Assembly: GCA_028583685.1 (NCBI GenBank)
Contig: JAMXIF010000022.1
Coordinates: 5,312,123 to 5,376,122 of the forward strand
DNA length: 64,000 bases
From: Petaurus breviceps papuanus
Lineage: Eukaryota > Chordata > Mammalia > Diprotodontia > Petauridae
Direction of reading: 5' to 3'
The notes below the pieces were generated by a model. The model was not told where the DNA came from and did no database searches. It was given only the letters and a program-made list of their open reading frames with translations. Positions 1 to 9,849 of the stretch are shown piece by piece (within the stretch, counting starts at the first letter, position 1; every line of letters begins with the position of its first letter). A program made the position numbers and the translations under genes.

Positions 1-546
1 ACCTCAGAAATTGGCATAGCTACAAATTGTTTTGTTGCTTGTCTAGACTTAAGAAAGTGTTAATGACGATTAAATTTAAAAGTTTGTTCATACATTTCCT
101 TCCTGCCTCCTGTTAAACATTTACCAGGATATCCCTGCTTCTCTCACACACACAAAAAAGCAACAACAACAAAAAAAGACCATGAAGAATGGCTCCCATT
201 GCTCCATTCCTTTCTTCCATGCTGAAAAAGATTCATGGTAAGTGGGTGGGGGTGTGGGTGGGGATGGAGAAAACAGGGTGGTTGTTTTTTTTAACCTACC
301 CAGCCCAGCTGCCATGTGGAACTATCTGCATTCCTGTGACAGAGTTTGAGATGCTGCTACTGGATAGAATTGAGTCTATAGTTCTTCATGTGTCCTTTAA
401 TACCTGAGATATAGCTGGATAAAAATGCCCTTGGTCACTCTGTGTCCTCTTGTGCTCAACCTTGCCCACCATTACTTAAACCACCCAGGGATCATTAACC
501 GGATTTTAATTAACTGGGCTGTGCTTAGTTTCTAGAAGGGAAGGGA
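1..546. other. Non-coding stretch, no gene seen
   Basis: I see no recognisable gene here. There are short A-rich and G-rich runs (a CA/AAC-rich patch near 150-178 and a GGGTG-rich patch near 243-266). Open frames in this stretch are under 75 codons and look random. Confidence 0.5.
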
Positions 547-547
547 A

Positions 548-1050
548 TAATAATTTATTAAGTGCCTACCATGCAGCAAGGTGGTACAGTAGATAGAGCT
601 CTGAGCCTAGAGTCAGCAAGAACTGAGTTCAAATCCAGCTTCAGACACTGTCTATGTGACCCTAGGCTAAGTGACTTCACTTAACTCTGCCTCAGTTTCT
701 TCATCTATAAAATGAGTTGGAGAAGGAGATGGCAAACCACTCCAGGATTCTTTGCCAAGAAAACCCCAAATGGGATCACAAAGAGTCGAACACGACTGAA
801 AAAAAACTGAACAACAACAAATACTATGGACCAGGCTAAGAGCTTTACAAATATTATTTCATTTCATCCTCACAGCTCTGGGAAGTAGGTGCTATTATTA
901 TTCTCATTTTATAGTTGAGGAAACTGAGGCTGATAGAGGTTAAATGACTTGCCCAGGATCACACAGCTTGTGTCTGAGGTCAGATTTGAACTCAGATCTA
1001 TCCATACCCCAAATGCAGTACCATATATCCACTGTACCACCTAGCTGCCA
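548..1050 (-). mobile_element. MIR (CORE-SINE), split by a MAR1-type SINE
   Basis: The left part (548-572) ends in TACCATG and the right part (about 821-1050) resumes at TACTATG. Together they read as one antisense MIR: size-class phrase, 'cctcacag..ggaggtaggtgctattatt', 'gaggaaactgaggc', 'cttgcccaggatcacacagct' and a closing 'caccTAGCTGCC'. The short duplicated TAC(C/T)ATG marks the target site of the inserted SINE. Confidence 0.75.
573..820 (+). mobile_element. MAR1-type CORE-SINE with BovB/RTE-like tail
   Basis: It has a tRNA-like head (GGTGGtacAGTaGATAGAGC) with B-box-like GAGTTCAAATCC, then the CORE 'ctcagtttcttcatctataaaatgag'. The tail 'atggcaaaccactccag...gggatcacaaagagtcgaacacgactga' ends in AACAACAACAA. 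That tail closely resembles the BovB/RTE LINE 3' end known for marsupial MAR1. Confidence 0.85.
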
Positions 1051-1351
1051 AGAAGGTATTCCTTCATTCAGACACAACTAGGTTTCTTCCCTAAGGTCAT
1101 TGTCCATCTGTCCTTAACGCCTGGATAAGCTTGATCCTCACCCATTTTTTGCATATGAAACTGCTCATTAGGCACACTGAACTGATACCAATGAAAACTC
1201 TGTTGCAAAAAGCTTGGCCACCCCTCTTCAGATGAGCACTCCCACCCCCCACCCCACTCTGCTAGACTTTTCCAAAGATGTCTTAGGCACATGGGCTACA
1301 AGTCTGTACCTTCTTGGCTTAATAGGCCCTGTCACACACTTTTAGAATCTG

Positions 1352-1515
1352 TCTGTCTATCTGTCTATCTATCTGTCTCTTTATCTATTTGTCTGTCTAT
1401 CCGTCTGTCTGTCTATCTATACCTCTATTTATCTATCTGTATATATACATATATATTTGTATGTATGTGTGTGTATATATATCCATATACACTTATATAT
1501 ATATATATATATTCT
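1352..1515. repeat. Compound microsatellite: CTGT/CTAT then TA/TG
   Basis: A (CTGT)/(CTAT) tetranucleotide tract at about 1352-1435 runs into TA/TG dinucleotides at 1438-1512. The long open frames on both strands across it are low-complexity artefacts. Confidence 0.9.
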
Positions 1516-1559
1516 ATAATCAGTGAGGCACAGGATGGGGACATTATCACAAAATCAGA

Positions 1560-1780
1560 TTTCATCAAGCCTGCACAATTCATAATGTATTTTTTCCACC
1601 CAGCATTCCACTGTAGTTTGAATTGTATCCCCATTTTACATATGAGGAAACTGAGGCTCAGAGGAATAAAATGATTTTTCCCAAGGTCATACAGCTAGTC
1701 CATGTCCACACTAGGACTTGAGCCTGGATACTCTGACTCTATTTCCATCATCCTTTCTACTACGCTGTACAGTCTCCCAT
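1560..1780 (-). mobile_element. MIR fragment
   Basis: Antisense MIR signature: 'ccattttacatatgaggaaactgaggc', 'aaggtcatacagctag' and 'gacttgagcctgg' in the usual order, ending in a degraded head. Confidence 0.65.
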
Positions 1781-1925
1781 CATGTGGTACAGGCTTGTAT
1801 TACCCACCCTGCCATTCTGATTAAGCAATAATTAAATATGGGTATGGGTGGATAAAGCCAGAGACCTTGGAGAGTGATGGAGGAATTGTTAACATTGGCC
1901 CTTACTCATCTGATTGCCTTAATTG

Positions 1926-2045
1926 GTTAGTTGTTGTCCTTTGTTCTTGAAGAGGACCAAAATGTTGGGGTCAAGGTACAGTGTGTCTGACTGTGCCAAA
2001 TCTCACTCGGATGCCCACATGGTGGCAAGACTACAATGGTGGCTT
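1926..2045 (-). mobile_element. Marsupial interspersed repeat 'X', 3' end
   Basis: It begins with the reverse of the X tail (GTTGTCCTTTGTTCTTGAAG then AGGACCA). The same tail is found at 3640, 13352, 54752 and 62395. The repeat-database family name is not assigned here. Confidence 0.55.
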
Positions 2046-2164
2046 GGTTGGGTACTTGATTCTATAATAAAGGGCACAATTGCACATCTGATAATTATCA
2101 GATAATTATTATGACACTTTGAGGATGTGATTAACATCAAAACAAAACCAGCAGATATATAGAA

Positions 2165-2365
2165 TTAAATCATTGCAGCATGTCAGAACTGGAAGGACCT
2201 GAGAGAGAATTTTGCCCACCCCTTCATTTTACAGTGGAAATCCAGAGAGGGCCAGAAAATGGCCCAAGATCATGCAGCTACCTGTAGAATTTTAAAGTGG
2301 AGAGACACCTTAGAGATAGACTGTGTAATTCCCCCATTTTGGAGAGGAGGAAACTGAGGTCCAAA
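2165..2365 (-). mobile_element. L3/MIR-like remnant
   Basis: It carries the 'gaactggaaggacct..cattttacagtgg..' phrase, followed by 'aggaggaaactgagg'. This is the antisense L3/CR1 3' end or MIR-like block common in mammals. It is short and diverged. Confidence 0.45.
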
Positions 2366-2414
2366 CTAACACAATTGTTTATCATAGAGACACCATTCTG
2401 TTATTCTGTTTATA

Positions 2415-2565
2415 CATCAAGGTCCTTGACAGTGGGGCACCTTCATCCTATCTTTCCAGGTTTATCTCACACTACTCCCCTCAACACATATGCTATGCTC
2501 CAACCAAACTGGACTATTTTCTATCCTGTTGTCTCTCCTTCCCTCAATTTCCTTCCTTCCTTTCT
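2415..2565 (+). mobile_element. L2 LINE fragment (3' region)
   Basis: 'tttccaggtttatctcacactactcccctc' followed by 'atgctccaaccaaactgga' matches the remembered L2 segment just before the 3' UTR. It is a decayed relic. Confidence 0.6.
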
Positions 2566-2599
2566 TCCTGCCATAGATACTTATGTAACCTGAACTTTG

Positions 2600-2825
2600 G
2601 TCTGCCCAGAGGAGACAGTGATCTGTTGATTGGCCAGGACAATTTGCCCAGAATCCCTAAAGTTCTAAGGGTCCTTTGAGCACTAGCCTGCTCAAGCTCA
2701 AGGGAAGAGGTGTGACCCCAGAGACTCAGGGAATTTTGGGTAAATCCCTCAGTCCAGCAGGCAGGTCCCTTTCCCCAAGCATTCCTCCCTGTGGGAGTGG
2801 CCAAAAGCAGGATTACATTCATTAA
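2600..2825. other. Unique non-coding stretch
   Basis: I recognise no repeat here. An antisense open frame of 92 codons (2544-2822) crosses the L2 edge and has no domain I recognise, so I do not call it a gene. Confidence 0.4.
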
Positions 2826-2883
2826 ACAGCTATTTTGTGTTTACACTGTAATAGACCCTAGAGGAGATACAACAGCTAATAAC

Positions 2884-3108
2884 AACTAACATTCACATGA
2901 CACTTTAGGCCTTGCAAAGCACTTCACATATATTTCATTTGAGCATCTTAGCAACCCTATACGTAGATGTTAATATTAATCCTTTGAGGCACAAAGAAGG
3001 TGAAGTCACTTGTGTAGGGTCCACAGATAATAAGTGACTGAAGAAGAATTTGAAGTCAGGTCTTCCTGAATCCAGGACCAAGACTATCTACTATGCCACC
3101 TAGATGCC
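2884..3108 (-). mobile_element. MIR (antisense)
   Basis: Near full-length antisense MIR: 'acattcacatgacactttaggccttgcaaagc', 'agcaaccctat', 'aagtcacttgtgtagggtccaca', then 'caggtcttcctgaatccaggacc' and 'gccaccTAGATGCC'. Confidence 0.7.
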
Positions 3109-3214
3109 TCTCCAGGGAACTGTCCCCTATGCCCCAGTCAGAAATGACCCTTCTGTCTTCTAATCTCACAAGTGATAGGAAGATTAGCATCTCTGGTGTG
3201 AGGGCTGTTCATTT

Positions 3215-3665
3215 GCCGTTGGTGACCATCTTCACCCAACTCTTACAGTGGCAGTGGCAGTGGCCACACTATGGTAAACTATCTGGGTAGATGGACTAAA
3301 CCAGAGTGAGGGTAACTGATGGGCCTGAAACCCATCGGCGAGTTAGGGGATGTCTACCCTAAGCATGTGAAGACTTCTTCACGATTGAGAACAATTTATT
3401 CTGGTGGCTATAATGGTGGCTGGAGCAGGTGCTGTGGAGCACTTGGAGCTTGGTTGGGTGTCTAAAACGCCAACATCATCCCCTGCATCCTGGGCCATTG
3501 CCAGTTGTCCTGACTTATCTTGCTGCTGGACTTAGATGACTCCAGAAGAGAGAATGAGGCCGATGACTTTGAGCAACTCTGCCTCACTTAAATCCAACTC
3601 ATGTGCAAGTCAAGACATCACCTTGTGATGTCATTGGTCCTCTTTGGAAAGGAAGGATGATCAGT
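3215..3665 (+). mobile_element. Marsupial interspersed repeat 'X', longest copy
   Basis: This is the fullest local copy of repeat X: '..gcctgaaacccatcggcgagttaggggatg..', '..ttattctggtggctataatggtggctggagcaggtgctgtggagc..', '..gatgactttgagcaactctgcctcacttaaatcc..' and the tail '..tgatgtcattggtcctctttgg..'. Shorter copies sharing only the 3' end lie elsewhere in the window, as expected for target-primed retrotransposition. No open frame survives. Its LINE partner is unknown to me. Confidence 0.6.
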
Positions 3666-3699
3666 AATAGCCTCTCTCTTATTACACTCAGCACTTTCT

Positions 3700-3790
3700 G
3701 CCTTACATTGTCAACATTTTTGTAAATGTCTTATCCCCCTGTCTGATTGTAAGCTCCTCAAGAATCTCCCTCCTCCCCTCCCAACACCAA
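3700..3790 (+). mobile_element. L2 3' UTR fragment
   Basis: 'cccctgtctgattgtaagctcctcaagaa' is the typical L2 3' UTR phrase. Confidence 0.5.
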
Positions 3791-3814
3791 TCAGAGAGCA
3801 CATCAACATCAACA

Positions 3815-4035
3815 TGGAAAGACCCCTGGATTTGGAGTCAGAAGGCTTGGCTTCTAGTCTTGTTTGTACCAGTGTTTACTGAATGATGTTGGGCAAGTCA
3901 GTGGTCTACTCCAAGACTCAGTTTCTTCATCTAAAAATAGTAATTCTCAACTACCTATTTACTTGACAGGACTCTCAAGAATCATATGAGAGAATGTGTA
4001 GAAAATGTCATTTAACCCTCAAGCCATGATATAAA
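3815..4035 (+). mobile_element. MIR/CORE-SINE (sense), diverged
   Basis: 'gatttggagtcagaaggcttgg', 'gttgggcaagtcag' and 'ctcagtttcttcatctaaaaatag' follow the MIR order head to CORE. The tail is degraded. Confidence 0.55.
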
Positions 4036-4127
4036 CATCTACTATTTTTTTTTACTAAGTACTTAATAAATGTTTGTCAAATTTATGATTGAGTCTCTCG
4101 GGGAATTCTTGGGCAGATACAGGTTGG

Positions 4128-4330
4128 ACTAGGACATCATGTCTAACTCAAATAGAAATGGGGTCATTAAACTGTAGATAAGCCCTGCCCCTGTATATTG
4201 ACTTTACAAACCACATATTAACATTACCGATGTTCTATTGTATTTTTATTTATTTTCTTAAATATCTCCCAATTGCATTATAATTTGGTTTGGCTGCACA
4301 TGGGATTGGCGAGGGCTATAGACCTGCTAC
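4128..4330 (+). mobile_element. Non-autonomous hAT-like element, type A
   Basis: It shares 'aactcaaatagaaatgggg', 'acattaacattac..tgttctattgtatttttatttatttt' and a 'gtttggctgcacatggg' segment with copies at 12093 and 19479. In the best copy the ends read CAGGGGCGTCAAACTC and GTTTGACCTCTGG, which are imperfect inverted repeats of hAT style. Confidence 0.6.
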
Positions 4331-4489
4331 AGTGGTTTGTTGTCAGCTCTGGGCTAGAAAACCTCTGAGTTCCCTCCAGCTCTGAGATTTCATGATTCTG
4401 AGGTTGTCAAACAAAGGCTTTATTACCTGTTAGAGGGCTGTTCCACCTCCAGAAGAGGTGTCGGGCTAGAGGACTGACCCAAAGAGACA

Positions 4490-4562
4490 TGTAGATGGGG
4501 AGCCAGTCTCAAAGTCATGAGGACCTGAGTTCGAGTACCACCTTTGATGAATATTGGCTACA
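4490..4562 (+). mobile_element. SINE head fragment
   Basis: 'ggggagccagtctcaaagtcatgaggacctgagTTCGAGTacc' is a tRNA-like SINE 5' region with a B-box. The body is lost at the start of the purine/pyrimidine tract. Confidence 0.4.
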
Positions 4563-4574
4563 TGAGCATATCAT

Positions 4575-4790
4575 GATATATGTGTGTATGAGTATATATG
4601 TGTAGGTATGCATGCATGCAGGTATATGTGTGCGCATACATAGATAATACGCCCATACATGGACATATGTGCATACACGTGTTCAAACATGTGCACAATG
4701 TACTGTGCACACATGTATTTGTGTATGTGTGCAGTATGCATCTACCTGCATGCACACATGTATCTATATATCTACACACATTGTGATTGG
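4575..4790. repeat. Alternating purine-pyrimidine tract (TG/CA/TA)
   Basis: About 215 bp are almost strictly alternating purine-pyrimidine, with TGTG, CATG and CACA steps. It contains the inverted repeat TGTGCAC...GTGCACA near 4690-4711. Open frames on both strands are a consequence of the repeat symmetry. Confidence 0.85.
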
Positions 4791-4858
4791 TTATTGTGTT
4801 GATCAGAGTGCCTAAATCTTTCTAAGTTGTTTATTTAAGACTCTAAGTTGCAGAGGAG

Positions 4859-5020
4859 GAGTGGCTAGGTGGTGCAGTGAGTAAAGCGCTGGCCCTGGAG
4901 TCAGGAGGACCCAAGTTCAGTTCCGGCCTCAGACACTTAACTCCCACACACAAAAAAACTAGCCGTGTAACCTTGGGCAAGTTACTTAACCCCAACTGCC
5001 CTCCAAAAGGCAAAAAAAAA
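4859..5020 (+). mobile_element. A-tailed marsupial SINE, young insertion
   Basis: The tRNA-like head GTGGCTAGGTGGTGCAGTGA and B-box region 'aagttcagttccgg' are followed by 'ctagccgtgtaaccttgggcaagttacttaacccc' and an A-rich end. It is flanked by a perfect 14-bp target duplication AAGTTGCAGAGGAG (4845-4858 and 5021-5034). An A tail with this kind of duplication indicates L1 machinery. Confidence 0.9.
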
Positions 5021-5034
5021 AAGTTGCAGAGGAG

Positions 5035-5985
5035 ACGCTGACCTACCTTGATAGAGGAAGTTTTCTCACCTGGGAGTTCCCTATACCAGTGAAATCAAAG
5101 CTCCTTCTTCCTTTCTTCTAACATTTGTAAGCAAGTGGGCAAACAGAGAGAGATCCTTTACAGGATGGGCTAAACCAGGAGTCTGACCAAGGATGTGACA
5201 TCCAAAGGAATTTGTTTCCTCTCTGTGGAGGCCTTCTAGGCAGTTACCCTGCTTCCTCCCTCCCCCCCCCCCCCACTACCATGGGTTGAGAGGCCAGGGA
5301 TCAGGGGTCAGATCTGCTAAAGGTCTGGAGCTACACTTTCTGGTAGAGAGATATCTCTCTCTTCCAGAACAAGTACATTCAACCAGGATCAACAACCCAT
5401 TATAACACCCCTCCCCAATTTAATTGGCCTTAGAGGGATTAGGTTTTCCTAATGTCATCTCTGGGTCGAGAGGACTTTCTGTGGTGCTTCCGAAATCCTA
5501 CTAGTTCAACTGAACTAGTTAGTTACCACATTCTGACAAGCCAGGCCCTTTATTAATCCATAGGGAGCTGGCCCTTTGGGGGCTTGCTATGGAAAGGATG
5601 CTGTGTAAGGGTAAGCATCACTTTCATTTGTTGGAAGTTAACAGAGAAACAGATTGCCAGAGACAACACCTGTGCATAAGAACAAGTCTCAAGGGCAAAG
5701 GGCTGGGAACACACAAATCCTGCTTACAATTCCAGGCCTGTTTCCTATGCAGTTGGTTACTCAGACCAAGAAATTCACTGGCAATACTTCCTGTATCTCT
5801 CTTGTCTGAAAACCCTGTTCTCACACCTCCATATACTCATTCAATATGTCCATACTCCTGTTTTCCATTTCAGACTGACATCCTTGGTATCATTCAGTCT
5901 CCAGCCCCGAAACAGCTCAGACGGTCAATATCGTCTGAGACTCCCCACGGTGACCTAGTCTCAGCTCCATTGACCAGCAGCTGCA
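5035..5985. other. Repeat-poor stretch with an unsupported open frame
   Basis: There is a C homopolymer at 5263-5275 but no clear repeat. The window's longest N-free, repeat-light open frame (5589-6173, + strand, 194 codons) begins here. It shows no domain I recognise. Its last third is made of hAT-like and SINE sequence, including the SINE head, so a functional protein is unlikely. There is no splice or promoter evidence. Confidence 0.5.
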
Positions 5986-5987
5986 AT

Positions 5988-6450
5988 ATCAAACTTTTGG
6001 TCTCAGGACCTTTTTACACTCTTAAAAATCATCAAGGCTTCCAAAGAATTTGGTTTATGTGGATTCCATCTATCTATATTGGACAGCTAGGTGGCATAGT
6101 GGACAGAGAGTCAGGCCTGGAGTCAGAAAGATTCATCTTCCTGAATTCAAATCTGGTCTCAGATTTTTACTAACTGTGTGACCCTGGGCAAGTCACTTAG
6201 CCATATTTGCCCCAGTTTTCTCAGTTGTCAAGTGAACTGGAGAAGGAAATGGCAAACAACTCTGGTATTGCTTCCAAAAACCCCTCAAATGGGGCCTTGA
6301 AGAATTGGACACAATTGGATAACAACATCTATCTAAATTAACTATATTAGAAAGGAAAACACCTTAGAATTATTATAAAAATAGTTTTGATCTGAGATAT
6401 ACACTTCAGCATGAGAAACATGGTCTGAGGATCACTGCCATGAAGCATTC
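5988..6450. mobile_element. Mammalian DNA-transposon relic, split by a SINE
   Basis: 'cttttggtctcaggacctttttacactcttaaaaatcat' and '..tttggtttatgtgg..', then after the SINE '..tatattagaaaggaaaac..', resemble a widespread short mammalian hAT-like element. The direct repeat ATCTATCTA flanks the SINE. The exact family is not assigned. Confidence 0.5.
6081..6325 (+). mobile_element. MAR1-type CORE-SINE with BovB/RTE-like tail
   Basis: Complete from GGACAGCTAGGTGGCATAGT through the CORE 'ttgccccagttttctcagttgtc' to the RTE-like tail 'ggggccttgaagaattggacacaattgg' ending in AACAAC. ATCTATCTA is present on both sides. Confidence 0.85.
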
Positions 6451-6664
6451 ACATACCAACATTCAACCTTGGTTTGGACCTGGGGCTTTGTTTCATCTGT
6501 TTTTCATCCCCAACTGTCTGACCCTTTAACCTGGCTTTAACTCTCAGAGTCTTCTTCTGTTTCTTTACTTGATTCTGGAAAGAGAAGGTGTCCTGGAAAT
6601 GATGTTTTTGCACACTAAAGGAAAGAAAACTAGAGATCATTTATACTCCCAAAGATCAAAACTT

Positions 6665-6765
6665 GGACAAGTCTGTTCTACCTTCTGGGCCTCAGTTTCC
6701 TCATCTGCAAAACGAGAGGGTTGGACTTGATAGAATCACTAAGGTCTCTTCCAACTCTGACAGTG
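6665..6765 (+). mobile_element. MIR/L3 tail fragment
   Basis: 'gggcctcagtttcctcatctgcaaaacgagagggttggactt' followed by 'aaggtctcttccaactctgaca' is the CORE/L3 3' phrase found across mammals. Confidence 0.5.
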
Positions 6766-7010
6766 TATTTTTGGAGGCCCTTTATGGTTCTGACATATGT
6801 TCCTAGCATCCTTCCCACATTAAAATTCTATGTTATTTTTATACTGTTCCCTTCTAGTTTTGACATTTTTAAGTCAATCAATAAGAATTTATTAAGCTCC
6901 TACTATCTGCCAGGCACTGTGCTAAATGCTGGTCATATAAAAAGAGGCAAAAGACAGTCCATGGCGCCAAGGAGCTTACAATCTAATGGGAAAAACAACA
7001 AAGAAATATG

Positions 7011-7052
<42 letters not shown>
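7011..7052. repeat. (TA)n microsatellite
   Basis: About 20 TA units inside repeat Y. Confidence 0.9.
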
Positions 7053-7053
<1 letters not shown>

Positions 7054-7335
7054 GAGCTATATGCAGGACAAATTAGGTAATAGTTCATAGAGGGAAGACA
7101 CTAGAATTAAGAAGGATTAGGAAAGGCTTTCTGTAGAAGGTGGCATTTTAGTTGGGACTTAAAGGAAGCTAGGAAAGGCAAACAGTGGAGATGAGGAAGG
7201 AGAGCATTCCAGGAATGGGGGACAGCCAGAGAAAATGCCTGTTTCTGAGAGATGGAATGTCTTGTCTAGGAGACTAGAGACGAGACACTGGATTGAAGAG
7301 TATATGTGGTGGAGAGTATAAGTAAGGCGGATTTT

Positions 7336-7962
7336 TGTTATTCTTTCTTAGACTTTAGTTTCCCAGGATCCATGGCCATAACAATCTCTATTTCCCAGGT
7401 TCATAATTTGTAAACAGCTCCACCACACTTGCGCAGCATTATATAATGATAATATAAACATTTGTGCTTAAATTGTAAATATCCACTGCGACTGTACAGT
7501 GAGATAATGTAAACTTGTGAGGCTATTGCTGGCAATATGCCTGGTTTGTCTGTTGCCCTATAAAGCAGGTGGGCACTGGTCAGTGAGTTGGGGACCCTTA
7601 GTGTGGAATGCACAAGCTGGAATACTGTGTGTGCCTTTACTGGCCCCCCCTTAAGGCTTGGGGGACATCTGTGTTTGCCTCAACTGGCCCTCACTGAGGC
7701 TTGAGGGGATTGAGGGGAGTATACAAGCTGTCCCTGTCTCAATCGATGTAGTTGTAGTTGCCCCCCTACTTGTTGGCCCCTACAAGAGAGGTGATTAGGG
7801 AATGCTGTAGGAATTGGTACTCCCATTATCTCTTGTAAGAAGACTAGATTAGAATAAAGTATGATTATTAACCTCTCTGAAGCTGTCTTCCTGTCCTTCC
7901 TGTCTGACCAGATCAAGAGTGAACCTGTGCTAACAGCCTTCCTGTGTGCTACCTGTCTTACA
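7336..7962 (+). mobile_element. Solo LTR of an endogenous retrovirus (fossil)
   Basis: It has the TG...CA form (TGTTATTC ... CTGTCTTACA). In order it carries a TATA-like CCTATAAAGC near 7558-7567 and a polyadenylation signal AATAAA near 7853, placed as in a U3-R-U5. It interrupts repeat Y. No internal retroviral sequence adjoins it, so it is a solo LTR. The exact left edge is uncertain by up to about 25 bp and no clean target duplication was found. Family unassigned. Confidence 0.6.
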
Positions 7963-8109
7963 GGGAGTAAGTTATAAAAAAACTGGAAAAGTGTGTGGGG
8001 CAAGGGGCTAGTTTATGAAGAGTTCTGAATGTAAAACAGAGGATTTTGTATTTGATCCTGGAGGTGATAGAGAGTCATTATTGAGTATGGGAGTGACATG
8101 GTTTCTAAT

Positions 8110-8275
8110 CACACATTTAGATCTAGAAATAAACTCAGATGTTATCAAGTCCCCTTCCTTCATTTTATAGCTGAGTATACTGAGGCTAGAGTTGAAGGGA
8201 CTTGCCAAAGTTCACACATTTGTAAGCTGCAGATCTGAGACATGAACCCATGGACTCTTACTCCAAACCCAGAGT
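8110..8275 (-). mobile_element. L3/MIR-like remnant
   Basis: 'gatctagaaataaactcagatgttatcaagtcccc' then 'cattttatagctgagtatactgaggc' and 'gacttgccaaagttcaca' match the antisense block seen several times here. Confidence 0.5.
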
Positions 8276-8399
8276 TCCTTCCCACTGGGAATATATCTTC
8301 ATTAAAGTTCCTTTCAAGTCTAGTTTTCTACTACTACTATTAGGAATAATACTAGTAGTAATTACTGTAAGTAGTAATTAATAATAGCAGCAGCAGTAA

Positions 8400-8665
8400 C
8401 AATGACAATAATAATTACCGCTATACACTTTTATAAAGTATTTTCCTTAAAAAAAAAAAAAAGAGTATTTTCCTTGGAATAACCCTGTGAGGTAGGTAGT
8501 GTAAGTAACCATTATCCCCATTTTAGAGATGGAGAAACTGAGGTTCAGAGAGGCCTAGTGACTTGCCCATGCTCACATAGCTAGTAAGTGTCAGAGCCAA
8601 AATGGGAAAGTAGCTCTCTTAATTATAGATCCAAAGCTATGTCCACACCCCAGGATGCCTTCCTT
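8400..8665 (-). mobile_element. MIR (antisense)
   Basis: 'ccctgtgaggtaggtagtgtaagtaaccattatcccc', 'gagatggagaaactgagg', 'gacttgcccatgctcacatagctagtaagtg'. A TAA/TAG-rich low-complexity patch (8340-8420) precedes it. Confidence 0.75.
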
Positions 8666-9119
8666 CCATCTCTGTCATTCTTTGGTTCTAGCTCAGTTCT
8701 CCAATGACAGAATTAAGTTTAGTAATAGTGGATAATAAGGACTTCATATCTGCAGTATTTAGAGTATACAGGGCTTTCCCCCATGTGCTATATCTGCTTA
8801 ACAATAAATAATTATTAGTATGAATTAGAGAGTAATAAATGTTCAAATTAAAATAGATTAAAACATTAATACATAATAATAATAATAACAAATACAATTG
8901 CCATTAAAGCCCTTGCTGTCTGTGGCTGCTAGCTACCAGAGAGACCAGTGAGACCAGTCAGCTAGAAATTTCAAGAAAATAAAAATTCTATTTGTGACTA
9001 TAATAGAACTATTGGATTGGAAATTTGGGCTTGATAATGACTAGAAATTTAATTTTTTAAATCCTAAGTAAAAATCTAGCAAATATTAATTTCATTTGAA
9101 ATGCCAACAAAACAGTCCA

Positions 9120-9515
9120 TCAATTTCTCTGATTTCATTTGATCCTCACAGCCACCTTGGAAGGTAGGTGCTATGATTATCCCTTTTTTACAGATGAGAA
9201 AACCAACTTGCCCAGGGTCATACAGTTAGCAAGTATCTGAGGCCGGATTTCAACTCAGGTCTTCCTGACTCCAGACCCAGAGCTCTACTCACCAAGCATA
9301 TTGTCATGAGACCTTAGGCAACTCATTTCTTTCTGGGCCTCAGTTTCCTGATCTATTAAAAACAAATGGGTTGGACTAGACATTCCCAGAGTCCTTTTTG
9401 TGATCTCTCCCATATTGTATGTGTCATATTCTAGGTTGTAAAGAGCTTTGAATGCTAAACACTGGGAATAATGAGACCTGTGTTCTAATCCTGGCCCTAC
9501 CACATATATACTGTG
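9120..9515 (-). mobile_element. MIR plus CORE-SINE remnants
   Basis: 9130-9290 is an antisense MIR ('gcacagccaccttggaaggtagg', 'cttgcccagggtcatacagttagcaagt'). 9291-9515 holds a sense SINE remnant ('gaccttaggcaactcatttc..gggcctcagtttcctgatctatt'). Confidence 0.55.
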
Positions 9516-9519
9516 TAAG

Positions 9520-9825
9520 CAAAGACTCATGACTATATCTCTCTATGTATACTTTCTATCTATGCCTTTGACATTCTATGTACTTATGTTTCTAAACCTG
9601 AGGGAATAATGCCTTAGAAGAAGGCTGCTCAATTATAAAGAAGAGGCTTAGACACAAATACAGGACACATCACCATAGTCTCATAGATGCCTATGTCTTG
9701 CCACCTAGAGGTCATTCCTGATGAATGAAAAGTTCACTATAGTTCATAAGAGTGCACATCTCCTTTACCTGCTTTACTCACTAAAAGATCATCTTTTTAT
9801 GCCTGATTTTCAACTTTAGAATTCA
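9520..9825. other. Non-coding stretch, nothing recognised
   Basis: AT-rich sequence without a repeat I can name and without a supported open frame. Confidence 0.4.
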
Positions 9826-9849
9826 TCATGCTAGGAACTAAATTGGTAG

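Larger units (their letters stand above)
6865..8105 (+). mobile_element. Long marsupial repeat 'Y', split by a solo LTR
   Basis: It opens with 'caatcaataagaatttattaagctcctactatctgccaggcac' and '..acagtccatggcgccaaggagcttacaatctaatggg'. It continues with 'gaaaggctttctgtagaaggtggcattttagttggg' and 'gcattccaggaatgggggacagcc'. After the LTR it resumes at '..ttctgaatgtaaaacagaggattttgtatttgatcctggagg'. The same ordered blocks recur at 13.6, 16.5, 55.7 and 57.8 kb. No coding sequence is seen and the class is not assigned. Confidence 0.6.

Noticed and set aside
5589-6173. 194-codon open frame on +
   Set aside because: The C-terminal third is hAT-like and SINE sequence, no domain is recognised, and there is no promoter or splice support.
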